DNA of 64,000 nt. Origin: SZUA-36 sp963749115. Its GTDB lineage: Bacteria; Pseudomonadota; Gammaproteobacteria; Xanthomonadales; SZUA-36. Location: assembly GCA_963749115.1 (NCBI GenBank), contig CAVVLP010000002.1, positions 62,001 to 126,000 of the forward strand. Direction: 5' to 3'. Shown one piece after another: positions 49,026 through 56,541 of the stretch; position 1 is the stretch's first letter, and each line of letters starts with the position of its first letter. Both the position numbers and the translations under genes were made by a program. Under the pieces are notes generated by a model. It worked only from the letters and a program-made list of their open reading frames with translations, made no database searches and was not told the DNA's origin.

Positions 49026-49663
49026 ATGGCATTTATAAACGTGATTGAACCCGGCCAGGCGAGTGGTCGTCTGCAAAGGATATATCAACGTGTCACAGGC
49101 ACCGGACGGGCAGGTGGACAACGTGCTGCAGATACACAGTTTGCGACCGCACACGCTCGAAGGCCACATGGCAATTTACAAGGCGGTTTTACATCACAGC
49201 AGTAACCGTTTGCCGGAGTGGTACCTGGAGGCGATCGGTGTTCTGGTAAGCCGGCTCAACGGCTGTACCTATTGTGCGACTCATCACGCCGAGGGTTTGA
49301 AACGATTGCTGAAAGCGGAATCTCTGGATTTTAATGCTTATGTCCTGTCCCTTGAACGCAATGAACCCGGTGAACCATTTACACCACGTGAGCAATTGGG
49401 CCTGGCTTATGCGCGTAAGCTGACTCAAATACCGGGTCAGGTTGAGAAAGCGGATATTGACGGCCTGCGCAATGCGGGTTTTGATGACGGCGAAATCCTG
49501 GAAATAAACCAGGTGACCGCCTACTTTCGCCTACGCCAACCGCACGGTTTCAGGCTTGGGGGTTAATACCGAAGGTGAAGTACTGGGTCAGTCACCCGAG
49601 ACAGGCGACGATGACAGTGGCTGGTCACACTCCGGTGGCAGCACGGCACCGCTCAAATCATAA
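49026..49663 (+). CDS. AhpD-like carboxymuconolactone decarboxylase family protein (two apparent frameshifts)
   Basis: A peroxidase-related CMD protein. The thiol motif NGCTYCATHHAEGLKRLL matches the AhpD-type Cys-x-x-Cys-x-x-x-His. It starts MAFINVIEPGQASGRLQRIYQRV at 49026, shifts near 49091 into SQAPDGQVDNVLQIHSLRPHTLEGHM, and near 49524 into FAYANRTVSGLGVNTEGEVLG, ending with the acidic tail GDDDSGWSHSGG. Removing one base at each site gives about 211 residues, typical of the uncharacterised peroxidase-related family. Its corrected 3' end overlaps the convergent HAD gene by 76 bp. Confidence 0.8.
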
Positions 49664-50531
49664 TTATCCGGTCCCAGTACCTGCTGAATTTGGCGTAAGG
49701 CATCATCAATGGCATTCCACTGGGCGATCAGCCTGATCAGGGTTGAACTCCCTGACATTCTGATCTTCACCGGTATAGCGCCAGGCATGCACCGGAATAT
49801 TCAACGCGGAAAAAGTCTCTTTTACCGCATCCAGGTTTTTCTGCTTGTCATCGGCCATAACGATAACGCCAGGCAGTGCGGGTGCCGGTTTTCTCCAATA
49901 GGGCATACAGCATTTGACCCTTATGTTGTCCGGCGGTTAGAAATACACCATCTTCATAGAGTGAAAGACGCCCGTTTTCCACCGGCATAAAAGGCTCGTC
50001 ATAACCACCTGCAGGGCCAATGGCAGAATAGCTGAAGTTAAAATTATTGCGTCGCAGTTCGCGAAATGTCTGTAGTTGATAATCCATTCCGCGTGATGTC
50101 AATGCAATCACTGCCACACCCTGGTCCTGGATTGCCCTGACCTGGGCTGCCCCGTCTTCCTGGGTGGGTCGCATGGCACTGGCAAAATACAAGGCACCCT
50201 GCACCGCAAAACGATCACCGACGTTGTGCGGGTTGCATTGATCTTCCTTGCTGAGATGCGTTTGCCAGTCATACCACTGGTCGGAGCCCAGACCCTGTTC
50301 CATGGCCAGAAGGGTATTGTCAATATCAAATACCACGAGTATGTTTTTTTTATCAGTCTTTTCAGTAAGATTCAGGGTGTCGGTTTTAACCTCGGCAAGG
50401 TCGGCGGTTTCCCTGTCCAGGGACTGAATTAGCTTGTCGGGCGGCTGTGTATGCTGGTTGGCGGTACAGGCGGCCAGAAGAAGTACTGCGAGCAGGCTTA
50501 GTAACCCGGAAGTGGTGAGTTTGTTTTGCAT
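49588..50531 (-). CDS. HAD-like (DUF2608-type) lipoprotein phosphatase (two apparent frameshifts)
   Basis: A lipoprotein with signal LLSLLAVLLLAAC and Cys22 as the lipid site. The HAD nucleophile motif is VVFDIDNTLLAME (DxDxT), followed by VAVIALTSRGMDYQ (motif II) and VIVMADDKQKNLDAV (motif IV). Three frames are used: the first runs to LLEKTGTRT, the second holds PALPGVIVMADDKQKNLDAVK, and the third gives AQWNAIDDALRQIQQVLGPDNY. The breaks lie near 49890 and 49727, each explained by one surplus base. Corrected length is 313 residues. It resembles DUF2608 acid-phosphatase-like proteins; substrate unknown. Confidence 0.75.
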
Positions 50532-50640
50532 GGTGAATATATTACGACATTCGGGTCAGGGCCCGCTATGCGCAGGTTTGAGTTTAGCTAATTTATTTAC
50601 TGTAGTTAAGGAGGTGCTGCTTCAATGGTGGTTGCAAAAT

Positions 50641-50667
50641 AAAGCCCCTGATTAAAGGGGCTATATT
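50641..50667 (-). terminator. Intrinsic terminator downstream of tRNA-Ser
   Basis: AGCCCCT and AGGGGCT pair around a short loop, with A/T-rich runs on both sides. On the minus strand it directly follows tRNA-Ser. Confidence 0.75.
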
Positions 50668-50688
50668 TCAATGTCTTACGACGTTATT

Positions 50689-50779
50689 TGGCGGAGAGAG
50701 AGGGATTCGAACCCTCGATACGCTATAAACGTATACACACTTTCCAGGCGTGCTCCTTCAGCCACTCGGACACCTCTCC
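50689..50779 (-). tRNA. tRNA-Ser (GGA)
   Basis: Minus-strand class II tRNA: acceptor GGAGAGG pairs with the 3' strand, anticodon loop CTGGAAA giving GGA, a long variable arm, T loop TTCGAAT and an encoded CCA. Intact, unlike the tRNA-Ser (CGA) remnant at 42635. Confidence 0.95.
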
Positions 50780-50992
50780 GGATTCATTCACCAGTTTATC
50801 AGCTAACCCCGTGTTAATCCCGCATGTTGGAAATGAGCAGGTGGGTGCGCATGAAAAAAGGCAGCGGATTATCTGTTTAGTGCAGGTTCCATGTCAACAG
50901 GCTGAGGACCAATTAATTAAGTGGAGCACAGCCACCCCCAGGAATAAGGGTGGCAAAAACTCCATACCAGAACCTATAAAAAAGCTGAATGT

Positions 50993-51672
50993 CTAGTTTT
51001 GATTGTTGGCGTCCCGTGCTTCATCAAGTCCATTGCGAAGTGCTTCCGCCCAGGGCTTCATCATGCGTTTTGCTGCTGTGTAATTGGCCACCTTTGTTTG
51101 CCACTGCATAAATCCCTGTATCACGGTCAGCCTTGGGGTCCAGTGCTTTTGCCAGCAGGTCATCGGTTTCAGAGTCATATAACTCAAGATAAAGTGTCAT
51201 CGATCCAGCCGAGGTTGTAAATGTTTCGACCCTGCCGGCAGAACGGACATCCGGTGCTTTGACATTGAGGTCAATAATTGCGGGTTTAACTATCAGTACG
51301 TCTTCGGCTCGCTCATTTGCAAGGGTGTAACCACCTTTCTGTCAGTTCCTCGGTAAATACTTCCATAAATAATTCTGAAACATTTTTCTTGATGCGTTCC
51401 ATGTCACTGCTGCTGACTCTCAGTGATCCGCGATTTTGTTCCCGCTTCCAGTTTTTCTTAAAGGCCACGTAGGGCTCAGTCAGGTAAACGCGATCATACT
51501 GAGAAAGGTCTGCACCTGGTTCGGCCCAGACCAGGGCTATGTTCTTGGTGTTGGGTACCAGTTTGAGGCCTTCCACGGTATATTCCGGGATCTCTTTTTT
51601 GTTCTTTGCGATGGTGGCTACAGGGGCTGAACTGAGAATTATTATGGATAACATCAGTAGAAATATTTTCAT
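50993..51672 (-). CDS. DUF3313-like exported protein (two apparent frameshifts)
   Basis: An exported protein: signal MKIFLLMLSIIILSSAPVATIA, then YTVEGLKLVPNTKNIALVWAEPGADLSQYDRVYLTEPYVAFKKNW. Frame one stops at ELTERWLHPCK. Removing one base near 51335 continues as GGYTLANERAEDVLIVKPAIIDLNVKAPDV and SAGSMTLYLELYDSETDDLLAKALDPKAD. A second removal near 51113 gives FMQWQTKVANYTAAKRMMKPWAEALRNGLDEAR. Corrected length is about 225 residues. The pattern of the middle part is like DUF3313 lipoproteins; function unknown. Confidence 0.7.
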
Positions 51673-51844
51673 TTAATTCGCTCTCTTAAGGTCAAGGGAT
51701 GTAAGGAAAATTGATTACTCATTAGTATATACCGGATGGAAACCGGTTTTCATTCAACGGGTGTTCGCGATGATCGGACAAAATGATGTGAAATGAGCTG
51801 CGGCAACGGTTGACAATTAAGAGTCTCGCACGGATAATTCGCAC

Positions 51845-51873
51845 CCCTCGCGAAGCGTAGTGTTACGCGAGGG
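51845..51873. repeat. Hairpin upstream of the tRNA cluster
   Basis: CCCTCGCG and CGCGAGGG form an 8-base inverted repeat; an overlapping alternative stem is GCGTA with TACGC. It lies 9 bp before the damaged tRNA-Arg copy. Terminator or palindromic repeat; no T-run follows. Confidence 0.5.
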
Positions 51874-51881
51874 AACACAGC

Positions 51882-52030
51882 GCGCCCGTAGCTCAGCTGG
51901 ATAGAGTACCCGGCTACGAACCGGGCGGTCGGGAGTTCGACAAATTCGCCGGGAGCGAATTTGAATGAGACTGCGCTTGCGCAGCGAACCCGAAGGGTGG
52001 AGGGCAGGATGCCCGGAATAATCTCTCCGG
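51882..52030 (+). pseudogene. Damaged tRNA-Arg (ACG) copy split in its T loop
   Basis: Bases 51882-51940 match the intact tRNA-Arg at 52062 base for base through GGGAGTTCGA of the T loop. An unrelated 80-bp palindromic insert follows, then ATCTCTCCGG (52021-52030), which resumes the tRNA, after which the match ends (ATGTGG instead of GCGCGCCA). The acceptor 3' strand and CCA are missing, so it should not give a tRNA. Confidence 0.8.
51941..52020. repeat. 80-bp triple-hairpin element nested in the tRNA-Arg T loop
   Basis: Three successive hairpins: a 9-base stem CAAATTCGC with GCGAATTTG (51941-51963), CTGCGC-TT-GCGCAG (51971-51984) and GGGCA-GGA-TGCCC (52002-52014). It is inserted between TTCGA and AT of the T loop. 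Open frames through it are by-products. The last hairpin has the same A-GGA-T loop closure as one in the 52500 insert. Confidence 0.7.
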
Positions 52031-52061
52031 ATGTGGAAGAATGATACAGTGTTAAAACAGC

Positions 52062-52138
52062 GCGCCCGTAGCTCAGCTGGATAGAGTACCCGGCTACGAA
52101 CCGGGCGGTCGGGAGTTCGAATCTCTCCGGGCGCGCCA
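52062..52138 (+). tRNA. tRNA-Arg (ACG)
   Basis: Acceptor GCGCCCG pairs with CGGGCGC, D arm GCTCAGCTGGATAGAGT, anticodon stem CCCGG with loop CTACGAA (ACG, read as ICG), T loop TTCGAAT and an encoded CCA. Intact twin of the damaged copy 180 bp upstream. Confidence 0.96.
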
Positions 52139-52275
52139 ATTTTTGGCACCACATTTCGAGGCCATCCAAATACAGGGTGGCCTTTTGAATTTATTGGGTT
52201 TTTAGTTGCCCAAAACGATGGAAATGGATTGACGCAAATTAGCAGAGTCCGTAACATCGACAGGTTAACCGGTTT

Positions 52276-52352
52276 CGGGGTGTAGCGCAGCCTGGTAGCG
52301 CAACTGCTTTGGGAGCAGTGGGTCGGGAGTTCGAATCTCTCCACCCCGACCA
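52276..52352 (+). tRNA. tRNA-Pro (TGG)
   Basis: Acceptor CGGGGTG with CACCCCG, D arm GCGCAGCCTGGTAGCGC, anticodon stem CTGCT with loop TTTGGGA (TGG), T loop TTCGAAT, and an encoded CCA. Confidence 0.95.
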
Positions 52353-52368
52353 TTTTATAAAAGACGAT

Positions 52369-52445
<77 letters not shown>

Positions 52446-52478
52446 TGCGAATGGTTCGGGCACCAACCTCTAATTTAC

Positions 52479-52565
52479 GAGGGTTGCAGGTTCGAGTCCA
52501 TTGCACATGGATGTGCAGGTGCCGTGTAGGCCAGGATGGCCGGGAACGGCCTGCCGGGCGCGCCA
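52479..52565 (+). pseudogene. Duplicated 3' end of tRNA-Arg (TCT) split by an insert
   Basis: GAGGGTTGCAGGTTCGAGTCC is repeated from the tRNA at 52369, then a 52-bp hairpin insert intervenes, and TGCCGGGCGCGCCA completes the tRNA 3' end. The flank GCCATGCGAATGGT follows both copies, and a third copy of that flank lies at 52577-52590. There is no 5' half, so no tRNA can form. Confidence 0.75.
52500..52551. repeat. 52-bp double-hairpin element nested in the duplicated T arm
   Basis: Hairpins TGCACAT-GG-ATGTGCA (52502-52517) and GGCCA-GGA-TGGCC (52529-52541), the second enclosed by GCCG...CGGC. It lies just after TTCGAGTCC of the T arm. Confidence 0.7.
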
Positions 52566-52616
52566 TGCGAATGGTAGCCATGCGAATGGTATAGTAGGAC
52601 GGCAGACAGAAACAAT

Positions 52617-52693
52617 GGTGGGCGTAGCTCAGTTGGTAGAGCTCCGGATTGTGATTCCGGCGGTCGTGGGTTCGAGCCCCATCGTCCACCCCA
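52617..52693 (+). tRNA. tRNA-His (GTG)
   Basis: The G at -1 (52617) pairs with discriminator C, diagnostic for tRNA-His. Acceptor GTGGGCG with CGTCCAC, anticodon stem CCGGA with loop TTGTGAT (GTG), T loop TTCGAGC, and an encoded CCA. A run of T follows. Confidence 0.95.
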
Positions 52694-52734
52694 TTTTTTT
52701 TAAAGGCAGATCATGGAATCTGCTTTGGCTAAAA

Positions 52735-52811
52735 GGGCCATTAGCTCAACTGGCAGAGCAGTCAGACTCTTAATCCGCAGGTTGTAGGTTCGATTCCTAC
52801 ATGGCCCACCA
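52735..52811 (+). tRNA. tRNA-Lys (CTT), imperfect anticodon stem
   Basis: Acceptor GGGCCAT with ATGGCCC, D arm GCTCAACTGGCAGAGC, loop CTCTTAA giving anticodon CTT, T arm GTAGG-TTCGATT-CCTAC, CCA encoded. The anticodon stem TCAGA against TCCGC has two mismatches (T-C and A-C). Confidence 0.85.
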
Positions 52812-52856
52812 ATAATCATAGGCTCCTGAACGGGATATCAGTTCGGAATACGTTTA

Positions 52857-52941
<85 letters not shown>

Positions 52942-52995
52942 TATTGCCCGCCACGGTCGGCACGACGAGACATTACCAAGAGGTTGACACTATTC

Positions 52996-54300
52996 ATGCA
53001 AGTCTCAGTTGAAAATATCAGCACAGTAGAAACGCGGCTGAAAATCCAGGTTCCCGCAGAAGAAGTTAAAAAGCAGATTGACGCACGCTTGCGCGAAATC
53101 GGTAAGCAGGTCAGGCTCAAAGGCTTCCGCCCCGGTCGTATTCCATTCAGTGTTCTGAACCAGCGCTACGGCCCCCAGGCGAAACAGGAAGTTATCCAGC
53201 AAACCGCACAATCGGCCTTACAACAGGCAGTTGAGCAGGAGTCACTGCGTATTGCGGCTAACCCAAGGGTGGAGAGCGAACCGGTACTGGATGAGTCGGG
53301 TCTGCAGATCGACGCGATCATCGAAACCTATCCGGAACTGGCTTCGATTGATGTTAGTGATATCGCCATTGAACGGCCGGATGTAAGTGTCGTTGATGAT
53401 GATGTTGCGGAGATGTTGGAAACGCTGAAAAAACAACGGATCAAGTGGAACGATGTCGACCGCAAACCGGTGGATGCTGACCAGGTTCTGGTCGAGTACA
53501 CGGCAACAGCCGATGAAGAGACGATACCTGAAGAAGGTACTCTCCGGTTGGCGATCATTTTGGGAGAGTCCGGGTTTGAGGCGCTTGAGAAGGCGCTCCG
53601 GAAAATGTCCCCGGGTGATGAAAAGAAACTCAAGCTGGAGTTCCCGGCCGATTTCCGTGAGCCTGCATTGGCCGGCAAAAAAGCCGATGTAGCCCTTACA
53701 GTGAGCAAGGTCCAGGAAAGTGAAGTACCTGAGGTCGATGAGGAGTTTACCAGGTCGTTCGGCGTTGACAGTGGCGATGTTGAAGAGCTTAAGACAGAAA
53801 TTCGCAAAAACCTTGAACGTGAATTGGGTCAGGCAGTCAGCACCCAGCTCAAGGCGCAACTGGCTGACCGTTTGCTGGAAATGCACCCGGACCTTGAGGT
53901 GCCAGCCAGTATCGTCACCAATGAAGCCCACAACATGTTGCAGCAGATGTTACGCGGGGCCAAGCTTGACATAACCAGCGAAATGCTTGACCACTTCAAA
54001 GAACCCGCGACAAAACGGGTTCGAAGCGGTCTTTTGCTTGCTGAAATCGCCCAGCAGAATAAGATCAAAATTGATGGTCCCAAGGTGCGTGAGGCCATTG
54101 AGTTAATCGCCCAGACCTACGAAGAGCCACAGGAAGTTGTGAAGATGTATTACAGCGATCAGCGCTTGTTGCAGTCTGTGGAAAACTCGGTGTTGGAGGA
54201 CCAGGTGGTTGACTGGGTCGTGAATAACGCTAAAGTGACGGATAAATCGATGAGTTTTCAGGAAGTCATCAATGCAGCAACACAGGCGGCGGGTCAGTAA
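52996..54300 (+). CDS. tig: Trigger factor
   Basis: The ribosome-bound chaperone at the exit tunnel. The ribosome-binding signature is GFRPGRIPFSVLNQRYG (the usual Lys of GFRxGK is Arg here), within the N-terminal domain. A PPIase domain follows from about residue 150 (DQVLVEYTATADEETIPEEG) and a long helical C-terminal arm. At 434 residues it is normal. ATG 52996 is chosen since MQVSVENISTVETRL is the family N-terminus; the frame extends upstream into tRNA-Leu. It starts the tig-clpP-clpX-lon run. Confidence 0.95.
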   Translation: MQVSVENISTVETRLKIQVPAEEVKKQIDARLREIGKQVRLKGFRPGRIPFSVLNQRYGPQAKQEVIQQTAQSALQQAVEQESLRIAANPRVESEPVLDESGLQIDAIIETYPELASIDVSDIAIERPDVSVVDDDVAEMLETLKKQRIKWNDVDRKPVDADQVLVEYTATADEETIPEEGTLRLAIILGESGFEALEKALRKMSPGDEKKLKLEFPADFREPALAGKKADVALTVSKVQESEVPEVDEEFTRSFGVDSGDVEELKTEIRKNLERELGQAVSTQLKAQLADRLLEMHPDLEVPASIVTNEAHNMLQQMLRGAKLDITSEMLDHFKEPATKRVRSGLLLAEIAQQNKIKIDGPKVREAIELIAQTYEEPQEVVKMYYSDQRLLQSVENSVLEDQVVDWVVNNAKVTDKSMSFQEVINAATQAAGQ

Positions 54301-54301
54301 A

Positions 54302-54929
54302 ATGAATAATGAAACACGTGCATTGAATCTTGTGCCCATGGTGGTTGAGCAGACTTCCACGTGGCGAACGTGCGTATGACATTTATTCCCGCTTGCTAAA
54401 GGAGCGGGTGGTTTTTCTGGTTGGGCCGGTTGACGACCACACTGCAAATGTCATTGTGGCCCAGTTTTTGTTCCTGGAATCCGAAAATCCGGACAAGGAT
54501 ATTAACTTGTATATCAACAGCCCCGGTGGCTCAGTCAGCGCGGGTCTGGCTATTTACGACACCATGCAATTTATCAAACCTGATGTCAGCACCATGTGTG
54601 TCGGGCAGGCTGCCAGTATGGGCGCTTTGTTGCTCACCGCCGGTGCCAAGGGCAAGCGGTATTGTCTGCCGCACTCGCGGGTGATGATTCATCAGCCACT
54701 GGGTGGTTACCAGGGGCAGGCAACCGATATCGAAATTCATACCCGTGAAATTCTCAAGATACGTTCGCAGTTGAATGACCTCCTGGCGTTCCACACGGGG
54801 CAGTCTGTTGAGACAATTGCGACCGATACCGAGCGTGATAATTTCATGGGTCCCGCTGAGGCCAAGGAGTACGGACTGATCGATGAATTAATCGAAAGTC
54901 GAAAGGATGACTCCGGAAGCAAAAAATAG
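54302..54929 (+). CDS. clpP: ATP-dependent Clp protease proteolytic subunit ClpP (apparent frameshift)
   Basis: A serine protease tetradecamer fed by ClpX. The first frame gives MNNETRALNLVPMVVEQTS, and the next gives RGERAYDIYSRLLKERVVFLVGPVDD. They join when one base near 54359 is removed, matching the family start VPMVxEQTxRGERAYDIYSRLL. The catalytic Ser is in MCVGQAASMGALLL, the His in YCLPHSRVMIHQPLGG and the Asp in the later D-rich helix. Corrected length is 208 residues. It starts 1 bp after the tig stop and precedes clpX by 33 bp. Confidence 0.95.
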
Positions 54930-54962
54930 TAGTATTTTCCGCAGGATGCAGGGAAAATTGAA

Positions 54963-56234
54963 ATGAACGATCAAAAACACACAAACAACGACGGCAAAAT
55001 TCTCTATTGTTCGTTCTGTGGTAAAAGCCAACATGAGGTTCGCAAGTTGATTGCAGGACCCAGTGTTTACATCTGTGACGAGTGTGTTGAGCTATGTAAT
55101 GACATCATCCGTGAAGAGTTGGATGAAGCCGGTTCAGATAAACGTGAAAAACTTCCCACACCCAAAGACATTCACGCGTTCCTTGATGATTATGTCATTG
55201 GTCAGCAACACGCGAAGAAGATTCTTTCTGTCGCTGTTTACAATCATTACAAGCGTCTTGAGCCAAAACGTTCAAAAGATGACATAGAACTGTCCAAGAG
55301 CAATATCCTCCTGATCGGGCCAACGGGTTCCGGAAAGACCCTGCTGGCTGAGACACTGGCCAGGATGCTTAACGTTCCGTTTACCATTGCCGATGCAACA
55401 ACGCTGACTGAAGCTGGTTATGTCGGTGAAGATGTTGAAAATATTATTCAGAAACTGTTACAGAAATGTGACTATGATGTTGACAAGGCACAGACCGGCA
55501 TCGTTTATATTGACGAAATTGACAAGGTCTCACGCAAGGCAGAAAACCCCTCCATCACCCGTGACGTTTCCGGTGAAGGCGTACAGCAGGCACTGTTAAA
55601 ACTCATTGAAGGCACCATTGCCTCGGTACCTCCACAGGGTGGTCGTAAACACCCGCAGCAGGAGTTTTTGCAGGTTGATACCGGTCAGATATTGTTTATT
55701 TGCGGTGGTGCATTTTCCGGTTTGGAAAAAGTGATTCAGTCACGCTCCTCAGCATCCGGTATTGGTTTTGCAGCAGAAGTGCGTAGTCATGAAGACGAAA
55801 AAGACATCGGGAAACTGCTGCTGGATGTGGAACCGGAAGATCTGGTCAAGTACGGTTTGATTCCGGAGTTTGTCGGTCGTTTACCCGTTGTTGCCACGCT
55901 TGAGGAGCTGGACGAAACCGCCCTGGTACGAATATTGGTCGAACCTAAGAACGCCCTGGTTAAACAGTATCAGCAGTTGTTTGATATGGAAGGCGCTCAA
56001 CTGGACATCCGGGAAGAAGCATTGCAGGCCATCGCCCGGCGTGCCATGGCCCGCAAGACGGGTGCCCGTGGTTTACGCACCATCATGGAGAGTACATTGC
56101 TCAACAGCATGTATGAATTACCGTCATTGGAGAATGTTTCCAAGGTCGTGGTCGATGAAAGTGTCATCGATGGTGAGTCAGAACCATTTATTGTTTATGA
56201 GAATTTGCCTTCCAGTGCAGTTTCGGGCGAATAG
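54963..56234 (+). CDS. clpX: ATP-dependent Clp protease ATP-binding subunit ClpX
   Basis: The unfoldase that feeds ClpP. The N-terminal zinc domain has four cysteines in CSFCGKSQHEVRKLIAGP and YICDECVELC. AAA+ elements: GPTGSGKTLLAETLARML (Walker A), GIVYIDEIDKVSRKAE (Walker B), the pore region AEAGYVGEDVEN and sensor 2 KTGARGLRTIMESTL. The length of 423 residues is normal. It is 33 bp after clpP and 308 bp before lon. Confidence 0.97.
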   Translation: MNDQKHTNNDGKILYCSFCGKSQHEVRKLIAGPSVYICDECVELCNDIIREELDEAGSDKREKLPTPKDIHAFLDDYVIGQQHAKKILSVAVYNHYKRLEPKRSKDDIELSKSNILLIGPTGSGKTLLAETLARMLNVPFTIADATTLTEAGYVGEDVENIIQKLLQKCDYDVDKAQTGIVYIDEIDKVSRKAENPSITRDVSGEGVQQALLKLIEGTIASVPPQGGRKHPQQEFLQVDTGQILFICGGAFSGLEKVIQSRSSASGIGFAAEVRSHEDEKDIGKLLLDVEPEDLVKYGLIPEFVGRLPVVATLEELDETALVRILVEPKNALVKQYQQLFDMEGAQLDIREEALQAIARRAMARKTGARGLRTIMESTLLNSMYELPSLENVSKVVVDESVIDGESEPFIVYENLPSSAVSGE

Positions 56235-56538
56235 CCGTAGTTTTTGACCTGCAATTCAAGTCAGAATAAGGGCATCAGCCAGCAGGCTTGCTTGCCTGGC
56301 CTATAAGCATTTCGTTTAATTTTCACGACTATGTTCCCACGTCGCTGACACGCAGTTATGTCTACGCAAATGTGAACATGAGTCCATATAATTGTAAGTC
56401 CCGCTGACTTTAGTATTGATTTTTCCAATCCCGAGCCCATATTTGCCCTGAATAACTTGAAGGGCGCTTCGCCCTGAATTACATTTGTTTGACAGGCCGG
56501 TTTTCGACACTCGACAAGCGGCATGATTGATAAGGAAT
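56235..56538. other. 304-bp gap between clpX and lon
   Basis: This gap presumably holds the lon promoter. I see CTTGAA (56457-56462), a sigma32-like -35, directly followed by a small hairpin GGGCG-CTT-CGCCC, but no good CCCCAT-type -10 at the right distance. TAAGGA at 56531 is the lon ribosome site. No gene is supported here. Confidence 0.4.
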
Positions 56539-56541
56539 ATG

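Noticed and set aside
50688..50996. 102-residue plus-strand open frame beginning MAEREGFEPSIRY
   Set aside because: It is the reverse complement of tRNA-Ser, a well-known spurious translation.
56450..56490. Sigma32 heat-shock promoter for lon
   Set aside because: CTTGAA is present, but the bases 13-15 downstream do not form CCCCAT; a hairpin lies there instead. Too weak to call.
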